From the NCBI RefSeq assembly GCF_963422355.1, contig NC_085095.1, positions 5,985,327 to 6,049,326 of the forward strand: a DNA stretch of 64,000 bases, given 5' to 3'. The stretch's first letter is position 1, and each line of letters opens with the position of its first letter. The stretch comes from Corticium candelabrum (Eukaryota; Porifera; Homoscleromorpha; Homosclerophorida; Plakinidae). The translations under genes and the position numbers were made by a program. The notes under the pieces were generated by a model. It worked only from the letters and a program-made list of their open reading frames with translations. It was not told the origin of the DNA and did no database searches. Positions 47,628-64,000 of this stretch are shown piece after piece.

Positions 47628-49124
47628 AGTCTATTCGGACCCATCTGGCCACGCGTCAGGTTTTTCTACAATCAAATGGTTCGGGCGATTGCATCCGCAT
47701 ACTCCTAGCTGGTACACCATGTATGCTGTTAGCTAGATAGTTGACACGTACAGACAACGCGCTCTCTAGGCTGTCGAGCCTGCTGACTGAACACCGGTAC
47801 ATCTAAAAGTCCCGTTATAATTTGCATAGATACACAACACGCAATGGCGTAGCCAGGAAAAATTTTGAGGGGTTTAAAATTAATATTAATCTGTTTGAAA
47901 TTAATATCACTCAACAAAAGCGCTAGAAATAACGCACTGACTTGTCCCTACAGGAGCACATGCATACTGAGTGACCCAGGCTCTTACCCTATATAAGCTG
48001 GGAGGGGTCCTCTGGCTTCGTTTGAACTCCCTACTCATTGCGTCAAGCATTGCTACAGCATAGTGGAACATATTGCATGAGAAGTAGAGCTAAATTAGAA
48101 GCATGCTTAGATAGGCGCACGTTTGCATGCTGATACTCTCATAAACCGTAAATATTCTTTGCACAAATTTACCAGAGTACTAAAAAAGTAAAACAAAGTT
48201 TGGACAATGAACATACTACGTTTGATGGAGCTCTAGCAACATTGTATCTAATTACAAACATGCCTTCGATATCAACCAGGAGGATTCACACAGTTCGGAG
48301 AACTCATAGAGATTGCAGTAATTTATGTACATAGAGTCTGTCAACGTCAGCATTCCATGACGTCATAACAACCTAATAGTCTGTTTTATCTATTTATTTT
48401 AAACTCTCCCGTCCTGATTAGCAGCCTAAGGACCTATCTACCCAGTCTCCGCTGGCCTTGAGCCAAACATATTTGTTCATGCTAATTCTAATTAATTATT
48501 AATTAAACTAAAATTCACTGAATGACAGATTTTCTAGATATCTCTAGTCTATACTTGCCCGTTACGCGTTTCACAGTATGACATTGACTAGAGACTGAAG
48601 CCTCCTTTAATTAATTAATTAACTTTAACAAACAGCATGGTGTCTATTCGAATCAATGCGGTATGCCTTCAGGCAAACTGCTCACGTGACTAGATATCTA
48701 GACAAAACTCAATTGCTAGCGAGTCGGGTGAGATGTAGTTTGACGCAATTTAAACCAGTTAAACAGACTTTTCACCGGTTTCTGCTTGTTACTATCCGAC
48801 ACAAAGTATAGTAGGAGGAACTCACTCACGTGGGTATAGCCACTATCTCACGTGACTCCAAGCTGTCTGTTAATTAATTAACCAAAACCCGCACACTTCT
48901 TTTCTACACAAAAAGCGTCGTCCGCACAAAAAAATGTCGTTCTAAGTTGCAAACATGTTGAAAACGTTCGGAACGGTTGGCGCGCGGCCGGCGTGCGCGA
49001 CAACATGTTTCGTGGTCGTGTCCGCTCACGTGCGCACGTGATGCGCCACCGCCTCCTCAATCCCCTGCCTTCATACTTAGCGATCACGACCCGAAAACAG
49101 ACCCAAACGCCAGTCCACTGACCG
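47628..49124. other. Upstream region of the kinase gene
   Basis: No gene is supported. A fragment near 47843 (GGCGTAGCCAGGAAAAATTTT) resembles one end of a DNA-transposon MITE. TTAATTAATT runs occur near 48492, 48609 and 48871. The last 200 bp are more GC-rich and contain CACGTG-type motifs (about 49025-49037), a plausible promoter. Confidence 0.4.
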
Positions 49125-51025
49125 ATGCAGCTAGCAATGGGCACGGACAAACTTCCAGAACTGCAACCGGACAGCCGAGGAGCGCAGCATCAGGACCAAG
49201 ACGAGCAGCTGACTCTGCCGCGAAGCGTCACCACGGTGACGCAAGAAGAGCTGAGCCAGTTCGTCCACACGAAACGCGTCGGCAACTACCTGCTCGGCCG
49301 CACAATCGGAGAGGGCGCGTTTGCCAAAGTCAAAGAAGGACTACACGTGCTGACCGGCGAGAAGGTCCGCAAAATATTGAATTCACCACAAACACATGCA
49401 ATTAGAGACAAACGTTTGCAGGTTGCTGTAAAAGTCATTGACAAGCGGAAGACTCGCGATGATGTCTACGTCACTAAGAATCTTCGGAGAGAAGCGAAGC
49501 TGCTCCAGATGGTCCGCCAGGACAACATCATTCAGCTGCTCGAGGTCGTCGAGACGGACAACAGCTACTATCTCGTCACCGAGCTGTGCGCCGGTGGCGA
49601 ACTGATGGATCACATCTGCAAGCATCAGCACCTCCGAGAGGACGAGGTGAGAAAGTACGTGAGACAAATTGTGCACGCAATCCACCATCTCCATCAGGCT
49701 GGGATCATACACCGGTAAGGAATCGATGGTATGGTATACATTAGATGCAATGATGTGAGTCTGTTTGGTATTTTAGTGATCTAAAGGTCGAGAACCTGCT
49801 ACTGGATGAATCCATGAATCTAAAGATAATAGGTATGCCACCATATGTGCATGTTATACTTTGAAATTCATGCCTATGCACTCCCCGGCATTCCGGTAAT
49901 CGAAGTAACCCGAGTGGACCCTTCGCTACATACATGCACATCTATCTTTCTATTCTCGACAAACGCGTTGCGTTATTCGTTCATATTCCGTCTGTGTTTT
50001 ACAAGTCAAGCGTCCACGTCACTGTGCCCGAGCCGCTCGCATCGCGTGGGCGCACACCCACACTAGCAAAACCACCAAACAATATTGCACTGTGTTGCGT
50101 CACTATTCTTCTTCTTCTGCTCAGATTTCGGCCTCAGCAATGTGTACGGCAAGCCGAGTCTCGCCAACGGAACCATAGTGCCGACCGACCATTGTCACAC
50201 GCAGTGCGGATCACCGGCCTACGCCGCACCAGAACTACTCGGTCACAAGAACTACGGACCAGAAGTCGACGTGTGGAGCATGTATGTAAAACGCACTAAA
50301 TCGCAATTCCTAAAATTTTGCTCGACTTTTTATCAATTTTTGCGGTCGACGTTTATAGTGCGTTGTTTACCCTGATCTCCAATTTTTTTGTCTAGTGGCA
50401 TCAACATGTACGCCATGTTGACCGGCTCGTTGCCCTACACCGTCGAGCCGTTCAATCTGTCTGTATTGCACGCCAAGATGTTGGACAACAAAATGAATCC
50501 GATACCGAGCAGAATATCGGCCAGTAAGAACGCAATCGATAGGCAATGAGAGTGCTGTAGTCATCATCATATGTCTTGCGCAGGTTGTAGAGATCTCCTC
50601 TTGAAGTTGCTCATACCGAAACCAGAAGAGAGGATACCGCTAGCCGACGTCTTCCAGCATCCTTGGCTGAACGAAGATCTAGACGCGCCGTTCACGCCGT
50701 GTGACTATCCAAACTTGCCGACTAAAAGAAATGTCAACAAATGCATTCTTCACTACATGACGGAGACGTTACGCTTTACTGAAGACGAGACCGTCGCTGC
50801 AATTGTGAGTAACAGGGCTGTTAGATCGACGGCCGTCTATCATCTCCTGCTCAAGAGGCTCCAGCGTCATGAGAAGACACATAGCAAGTGTAAAGAATTC
50901 GTCTTCCAGCGGCCGCAAACGCAACAAGCACAAAAAATGAAAAGGAAAACCAGCGAGCAGCAGCCTCCAGAGCGGAAAATAAGCAAAGACACGAAACACG
51001 AGGTATCTATGCATAGGAGAGGAGT

Positions 51026-51107
<82 letters not shown>

Positions 51108-52798
51108 GGTGACGTCGATAAGAGCAAGATATTTTCGACTATATCCGGGTCCTCAAAAATAAGCCTTCCTTCGTTTGCCCGTGTAAGCGCGTCGAATAGT
51201 TGCCATGTTCCCTACACCTGTTTCCTACAACGGCAGAAACGTCTTCGAACTGACGACGTCCAACGGGACTGTCGAAATAGCTGCAAAACAAGGGGGTGAC
51301 TTGGCGATATATACGGGGAACCGATTATCTGGGTGAGTAAAGAACCGCACGTGACTTCCAAGTTTCTGCTGCCCGGATATCTAACTCTGAGGGAAACTTG
51401 CTGCTAATTTCTCGGGTACTGTACGGGATACTCGGTTACATTTTCATTTGTTTTCACCGGGATATTAACTAAAAAATTAAGAATCTAATCATCCCGGGCG
51501 AAGAACAGGTTACCCAGCCAGTATTTTCTAGGACTGCTTACAGTCAGACTACTAATATATCCTTGTTGTAACAGTCGTCTCATTTCTTACAGACCAAGCC
51601 GTCGACAGCTGGAAGACGTAAGCGCTACGTATCACAAGGAGAAACGAGTCCCACCAACCCAGTAACAATGGACAAGCTCATCTTCCCAACACGATCTCGT
51701 CGCCAGTCAGCGCCAGTGACCCCCACACTACCAGATGAAAAACCGTTCGTGTTCAGTGACACCTATCCTGCTTCGGTCGGCAATTCGCCTGTTCCATCTC
51801 GACCGCCGTCTCCTCCACCCTCTGTCACACAGCTACCGCAGGCCGGAACCAGGGATCGAGAAAGAGCCCCATCCGGGAACTCAAGACCGAAGACCCTCCG
51901 ACGGGTTCAGACGGCAGCAGGAGACTTACGACGAGAAGATATAGCGGAGAAGAAAATCACACCACCAAAGAGTGATCACAAATCATCGACTCTGCCTCAT
52001 CCCAGAAGACTGATATCTCAGGGCATAGACAAAATACCAAATTTCGACTCCGATTTTACGTCTCACGACGATAAACTGTTCGAAACGAGAAGGCCGAGAA
52101 CCCAAAGCGACACGTACGCACGATTTAGACATTCGTTGAGGCGTAACGACACTTTTCACAATGACTACCGTCGAGACACCAAATCCCCACGACAACGTCG
52201 ACCTCTGTCTCTCACTATCGAACCCCAAACGACACACTATCAACCCAACCGAATGGGATCGTTCAACATCGCAAATCGCGCCATAAAAACAAACACCTTC
52301 TTCCACGACAATTCCGATCTCAGCTCACCCGTCGATCTGCCCGCCATATCACCGCCCAGCGTACCCACCACTAGCAAAAGCCACAAATCCCACACAAACA
52401 AGTCATTCTACGAGACGTCCGTCAGTGAACGAAACGGCTTGCCGTGGAGATTTTCACGTCGAGGCAGTGATGATAGTCTACCGTCTCTAAGCGACGGCGT
52501 CCAGCGTATGGGTGACGTTCAGGAGGAGTCCCTCCCCCAGGCAGCCGCCGTCAGTGAGGTCATCCGGGTACTCGAAACCCTAGGGATCGATGACCTAGAG
52601 CAGAAAGGATCATCGATCATCTTGGCGAGGTGGGGAGGTGTGATCTTCGAAACTCAGATAACACAAACAAATAGGAATGGTCATCATAACCTAAAATTCT
52701 CACGTCTTAGTGGAGGAGACCAGCAGAGATACAAGGAGATATGTGACCGAGTTAAAGAAGCAATCAGGGAAGCAAACTCTCATCCCACTCTATACTGA
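49125..52798 (+). CDS. HUNK: HUNK-type SNF1/AMPK-related serine/threonine kinase
   Basis: Exons: 49125-49364, 49422-49714, 49777-49832, 50125-50281, 50396-50523, 50584-51002, 51593-52798; 832 codons plus stop in consistent phase. Kinase domain at about residues 55-320: glycine loop [12 protein letters not shown] lysine (84), GELMDHI, catalytic HRDLKVEN (Asp179), DFG (197-199), [11 protein letters not shown] activation-segment end, and HPWLNEDL. The N-terminal [15 protein letters not shown] resembles HUNK more than AMPK or MARK. A UBA-like helical stretch ([17 protein letters not shown]) follows. The long C-terminal half is Ser/Pro/Arg-rich, and the last 85 residues (about 750-832; [32 protein letters not shown]) look like a KA1-type domain. 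All catalytic residues are present, so it is likely active. The 57-nt intron 49365-49421 lacks stops and could be overlooked. Met 49125 or 49137 could start. Confidence 0.88.
51028..51106. repeat. GT microsatellite in the kinase gene
   Basis: (GT)n of about 79 bp in the intron between 51002 and 51593, beginning 26 bp after the GTATCT donor. Confidence 0.95.
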
Positions 52799-53279
52799 TC
52801 AAATTGCACATATTTTTGTATGTATCATGCTTCCGTGATATGGGCGTATCTATTCAGAACCAGTCAACGATAGCAGCGCTATCTCAAAACTAGTACTGTA
52901 GCGTACATAAGGACTATTCAGACATAATATTTATTTATGAGTTACTGAGTTGTACAAAGACGAAAATGAGCGTCAACAACCGCGTGTCTAGAGCTCGGTG
53001 TGTCTGAATCAAAGCCACTTCCCTACCTACTAAACTACCTCCTTGATGATTCAAATCTTTCAATCTTTGATCCCTCTCCGTCAGCATGGCTGATTGTCTC
53101 TGCTACCTATACTGTGTATGCTGTATGTGAATCATTCAACAGACGGCAGGCAATATTTTTTAAAATGGAGATCTGATAACCAAAACCGGCCTGCAAACTA
53201 TTTCTAATGAAGAACCACTATAATGCTACCCATTGGCTGCCAGCTTACTAACATAGTAGGTGTACAAGGACACGTGGAG
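52799..53279. other. 3' flank of the kinase gene
   Basis: Probable 3' UTR and intergenic DNA. No other feature is seen. Confidence 0.45.
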
Positions 53280-54058
53280 CTCACTACACCATTTCGAGAT
53301 CAAATTCGTTCAGAGTGGCTTCAAATTCAGCATTACGTCAATTCAAATTTGTACTTTGTCGTTTCAAATTCATACGTTGTCATTTCAAATCTGTCATGAG
53401 TCATTTCAAATTTGCGCTGTGTTGTGCTAATTATCGTGTAGATTTGATTGCATTGCTCCTACGTAGTTTCCTTAGTATGAGCAAACTCCTGACGTACTTT
53501 AATTACTAATTATACTATTCGTGAAGGCATGCACTAATTCTCAACAAGACAGACTCTCTGTACAACACCCCACCGGACACAACTCATGCAGGTCGCACAT
53601 AAATGCTAAATTACAAAAGAAATTGCTAAAGAAGCAGTTGAATCAACTGTAGATCCACTTCTGGTTGTCCGTTGTCTAAGTCAAAGGCACTGGCCAACTT
53701 GTATGTAATATAAACAAATGTGATCTGCCTCTTGGAAATTGACACGAGATGACTTAATTAACATGGTGTTGTGCTTCATCGTGTACTGTAATGCTCAAAC
53801 ATCGTTTGTGTAATGCAGTGTATTTGCTTAATTTACAGAATAAAGTGTATCTATGTGCAGTTTCAATCTATTGTGGCCAATCAGTAAAATAGCAGTTGTG
53901 TGCAATGGATATGAGTCAGTAGGGAATTTGAAATGACTCATGACACATTTGAAATGACAAAGTATGAACTTGAACTGACAAAGTACGAATTTGAATTGAC
54001 ATAATGCAAATTTGAAGTGAGTATGAACGAATTTGATCTGGAAATGGTGTAGACACCA
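53280..54058. mobile_element. Inverted-repeat element built of TCAAATTY repeats
   Basis: The ends read CTACACCATTTCGAGATCAAA (left) and the complement of TTTGATCTGGAAATGGTGTAG (right). Each arm of about 130-150 bp is a series of roughly 20-bp repeats, for example TTTCAAATTCATACGTTGTC, on opposite strands. The 500-bp centre has no coding potential I recognise. The open frames in the arms (repeats of FKF, CRFKF) are artefacts. Confidence 0.65.
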
Positions 54059-54386
54059 CATGCCAAGACATGACTAATCAGCTAAACAGCTTGTGTTGTG
54101 TTGTTGACATAGCAACCTTGCATCCTTGCAACACTTAGATGGTGGCATCCGCTCTTATGACAATGAGTGCATGCACAGAGCAGAGCCTAGCCAGTCGTGA
54201 GTGACGGGCGTTACTGTATATTTTAGTGATTCACACCTTGGGTAACAAGCTAACCATCTTACTCCTAAAACACAGTCACACAATAGACTGTAGGGTTAAG
54301 CTTGCTATTTAGCGTTGATATCAAACTCTCCCTACATTTTCTCAGTCACACTCCATAATAATTTAAAATTCAATACCGCCTGTTAA

Positions 54387-54823
54387 TACTGGCTTTACAC
54401 TAGATGATTTGACTTGACTGGTCCGTGCTACTTTGGCCCTGTGTAAATGGTGTTGGCTTGAGCTAAGTGCAATTAGCCTATGCTAAACTAGTCCAAGCTA
54501 AACCATAGAGCCAGGTTCAAGCTAAACCTAACCACATGTTACATATTTTCTTGTACTGGGCAACAATACAAGTGTATTTCCTGCTGCTTTATTCCTGGAT
54601 TATTGTCAAATGGGCAAGTCGTAGTACAAGCACAAGAACTCATGGTGAAAACTGGACTGATGTGGAGGTTAGAATTTGATCTACAGTATCGTCTTTCTTA
54701 TTCATGCACTTGCACCAGAATGCCAGACGCACCACCAAGCCCAGTTAGCCCAGACAGTGCAACACGCCACCAATCATGCCAAAATAGCAGGGGCCAGTCA
54801 AATCGTCTAGTGTAAAGCCAGTA
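54387..54823. mobile_element. MITE with TACTGGCTTTACACTAGA terminal inverted repeats
   Basis: The left end TACTGGCTTTACACTAGATG mirrors the right end TCTAGTGTAAAGCCAGTA; the inverted repeats continue through ATTTGACTGGYCC. At 437 bp with no transposase it is a non-autonomous DNA element. The terminal TA could be a Tc1/mariner-type target, but this is uncertain. Confidence 0.7.
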
Positions 54824-55110
54824 TATGACAATTACATGTGAAAATGCAGAATTGGCATGTAAACCATCTGTTTATGCAACTATCAGCTACTCAGTAAACA
54901 CACCAGGTTACCACAAACTGTAGCAGATCAACACAATCATTTCCGACTTCTAAAGTACAATGCCAAATCTGCCATCATTCTAACACATACAACAGTCATG
55001 GAAATTCAAGATATTTTTGCTTTGGAAAAGTCCATCTCAGGATGTTGCTCCATAAACCTAGCACAAACTTCATTACGATCCAACAGCACAAACGACATTC
55101 ACTGCAAACG

Positions 55111-61425
<6,315 letters not shown>

Positions 61426-61687
61426 TTTCACTTCGCTGGCTAACGTGCGCTAAATGTAAACGTTTTTTGATCTTGAATTCAGAAAGATTTACCAATCAAA
61501 ATCAGATTTACTTGTAAATATAATGAGCTAAAACAGAGCCGTATGTATAGCTCTGACTAAAGAATTAGCTTCGAGTTTTCACACAAACACAGAAAAAGTT
61601 GAGCATTTAAAGTGCGCTAGCCTATAAGTAAACCTGCGCGCGTTAACAATCCGTTACCCGCCACTTTTCGAATCGTGTGACACCGTA
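61426..61687. promoter_or_regulatory. Bidirectional promoter of NUDC and DONSON
   Basis: 262 bp between two divergent start codons. No TATA box is assignable; sequence toward DONSON includes CCTGCGCGCGTTAAC (about 61631-61645). A shared promoter is inferred from spacing. Confidence 0.6.
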
Positions 61688-62868
61688 ATGGAAGAAGCTG
61701 CAGACCACAACACAAAGAGATGGCTGAAGCCGGAAGAAATAATGCAGAGACGCCGCGCAACTAGAACAAACTCCACAAACGACTCTAGAAAGCGACGGCC
61801 CCTCGACGACTGCACGACAGAAACGCTCAACAGGAAAACAGCCAAACGCCAGAATCCCTTCATCATCACAAGCTCCAAAGACAAACCAGAAATCGACGAA
61901 GGAAAGAGCAAGAACACAGTCGAACAGAGAGATATCATTGATATCAATGACTTCATAGAGAGACTGGATACAGACGCAAACAAGGTACCATGTCACAGTC
62001 ACTTTTTATGCATTTTGTTTTACGCATTTTTTAATTATTAATTAAGGTGAGGGAGATTGAAGAAGAGAAGGTTGGTGGTGTGATGGATCAGGATGGCTGG
62101 TGTGACTGTTGCCCGACGGATTGGAGTTTGAAGACGCGACTACGAGTGACGTCTCGACGCTCGTTGGCTTGGTGTTCGCATATGAAGACATGCCGCGAGG
62201 CCGATGGCTTGTGTGGCTTTGTTCAGTGTACGGGGTATCAGACTGAGGCAAGGGCATTTGCTGATTGACTGAAGGACGGACGGACAGAGAAATAGATAGA
62301 CAGACAGACAGACAGAGAGACAAAATGACAAACAAACAGACAGACAGACAAATGGACAGACAGACAGACAAACAAACGGGAAGACAAACAAACAGACGGA
62401 GAGACTAATAGACAGATCAACAAACAGGTGGACAGACAAATAGACACTCACAGAGGCAAGGGCATTTGCTGATTGACTGAAGGACGGACGGACAGACAAA
62501 TAGATAGACAGACAGAGAGACAGACAAATAGACAAACAGACATAAATAGACATACAAACAGATTGATACACAGATATACAGAAGGATAGACAAATAGACA
62601 TAGACAATCAGATGGACAGACAAATGGACAGACAAACATACAAATGGACAGACAGACAAACAAACGAATAGACAAATAAACAGACGGAGAGACTAATAGA
62701 CAGGTCAACAACAGGTGGACAGACAAATAGACACTAACAGAGGCAAGGGCATTTGCTGATAGACTGAAGGATGGACAGACAGACAAAAAATAGCCAATAC
62801 AGGCAGAGAGACAAACAGACAGAGAGAGACTCATACACATACAAACAGGACAGACAGACAAATAAATA

Positions 62869-62915
<47 letters not shown>

Positions 62916-63437
62916 GCAGATAGATAGACGGACAAACAGATGGACAGACAAATTGACAGACACATACAAATGAACAGACAGATAAACAAACAGATGGACA
63001 GACACACAAACGTACGGAAAGACAAATGGAAAGACAGACAAACACATAGAAAGACAAACATATTGGCAGACAAGACAGTACACCGTTTTACAATTTTCTT
63101 ATTTGGCAGGATTGCCAACCGGCTTTCAAGCGGTGTTTACTTCAGTGGGTCTATCCCAGTCTCCCATGGCTGCAGCTCTTTCCTCGTACACAATCAGACG
63201 TCAAACATCATTCGACAAGCGAACTCGATCCACAGTGCTGCACTGCACTACAGGAAGAATGGAGAGAGAGCTTTCGCTCTGTGTATCACATGTTACGTTC
63301 CGATCGCTGTCCGTTCTTCTACCTCTGTGCAGCACACTTTACGGTCGTCTTCAGAGTCAAGGGAATGGGAGGAAGCGCAACAATACATGCTCTGCTCACA
63401 CCATCAACGAAAGGCATTCGAGATGCATTGAGTAGAG
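61688..63437 (+). CDS. DONSON: DONSON-like replication protein (5' part; 3' end uncertain)
   Basis: DONSON helps load and activate the replicative CMG helicase and protects forks. Exons: 61688-61984 (ATG, charged N-terminus with KPEEIMQRRRATRTNSTND and DIIDINDFIERLD); 62047-62247 (DWSLKTRLRVTS, ending YQTE); 63110 to about 63437 (QWVYPSLPWLQLFPR, ESFRSVYHMLRSDRCPFFYL, FTVVFRVKG, LLTPSTKGIRDAL). These match the order in vertebrate DONSON. The frame closes at a TAG at 63473-63475, but family members have some 250-300 more residues; a strong donor (GAAA before GTGAGG, 63438) suggests exon 3 ends at 63437 and the gene continues to the right. The intron 62248-63109 uses a GC donor and is filled with minisatellite. 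If the TAG is used, the protein is truncated. Confidence 0.8.
62280..63065. repeat. GACA/CAGA-type minisatellite in a DONSON intron
   Basis: About 780 bp of degenerate (GACA)n-like sequence with an internal (CA)n at 62871-62913. It contains two further copies of the donor-proximal segment (GAGGCAAGGGCATTTGCTGA at about 62452 and 62740). The long Cys/Ser/Val/Leu open frames on the minus strand are repeat artefacts. Confidence 0.9.
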
Positions 63438-63475
63438 AAAGTGAGGACCAGCTTGATGTGTATATGAGTTTTTAG

Positions 63476-64000
63476 ATGCAAAATGCTCGATGAGTTTATT
63501 TCTTTAGTTAGACTGTCGATAGAAAAGTGTCATCGGCGTAGTAGAATAGAATCGATTAGTGGAGGTTGAGACCTTAGGAAGTATGGTTAATCTAAGTCTT
63601 ATATTGATTTATTGTAATGAAGACTTGATTGTTACAACCTGCGTAACTCAGTGGAGCAAAGTTGTAACGGACAAAGGATATTGGCGGATTTTATTTTGGC
63701 AGTCGGACATCGTTGTTTGAAAACTGATATGTCTTACCATAAGTGGTCATGGAGGAGCTTTTATGATCATGATTGACAGCTGTGTTCGTGGCTCACATTT
63801 CTCTAACTTACTGGTCTTTAACTACTGCCTAGCTGTGTCAGTCAGTGCAAAGAACGGGACCAGCATGAACTTTACAGTCCAGCTTTATCCATATAGCCTC
63901 ACGGTCTCATTCATAGGCACAACAGATGGCAAGCAGGGATTACCTACCATCTTGTGGCCTCATCTGGGTGACGTACCACCACATCGCCATATGATGCCTG
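63476..64000. other. Right-edge segment, likely DONSON intron or 3' flank
   Basis: I see no exon that continues DONSON. A pyrimidine-rich acceptor-like TTTATTTCTTTAG sits near 63497-63509, but what follows meets a stop after about 20 codons and lacks family motifs. Confidence 0.4.

Noticed and set aside
62042-63083. Very long Cys/Leu/Ser/Val open frames on the minus strand
   Set aside because: They arise from GACA/CAGA minisatellite in a DONSON intron. The plus strand carries the real exons.

Overview
The window is animal (metazoan) nuclear DNA. It has single-copy genes split by short GT-AG introns (often 50-120 nt) and long CA/GT microsatellites in introns. It also has a tRNA-derived SINE, Helitrons, foldback elements and a degenerate tyrosine-recombinase transposon. 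The gene set (GOPC, YRDC, HUNK-type kinase, NUDC, DONSON and a NIDO-AMOP-VWD-EGF mucin) is animal-specific or animal-typical. The small introns and divergence point to an early-branching invertebrate, perhaps a sponge. That placement is inference.

Layout. 1-3.5 kb: dispersed repeats, a nested MITE, and a foldback element inside a SINE. 3.5-27.5 kb, minus strand: one giant gene for a MUC4-like membrane mucin. It starts with a 61-nt signal-peptide exon. About 110 tandem phase-1 micro-exons follow (mostly 39 nt, one per 122-bp genomic repeat), then two EGF-like repeats, NIDO, AMOP, VWD, further EGF repeats, a SEA-like stalk, a transmembrane helix and a short tail. 28.0-33.6 kb: a nest of mobile elements (2.4-kb palindrome, four head-to-tail Helitrons, one inverted Helitron) bounded by a perfect 57-bp inverted repeat. 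36.4-38.1 kb: a fragment with an OTU-like cysteine box, followed by another Helitron. 38.7-44.8 kb: GOPC (-), head-to-head with an unrecognised basic-protein gene (+), which converges on YRDC (-). 47.0-47.3 kb: a small candidate coiled-coil gene. 49.1-52.8 kb: HUNK-type kinase (+). 53.3-54.8 kb: two inverted-repeat elements. 55.1-61.4 kb: NUDC (-) with a tyrosine-recombinase transposon in one intron. 61.7 kb to the right edge: DONSON (+), head-to-head with NUDC.

The most remarkable object is the micro-exon array. Each tandem DNA repeat is an exon-intron cassette encoding a 13-residue Thr/Ser/Glu/Pro peptide. Every length variant I examined (30, 33, 39, 45, 51 nt) is a multiple of three, and the frame joins perfectly to the signal-peptide exon and to the EGF exon. 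This looks like a mucin domain built and length-tuned by tandem duplication of a splice cassette rather than by repeats inside one exon. All gene models come from reading splice signals and frames by eye; no alignment or transcript was available.
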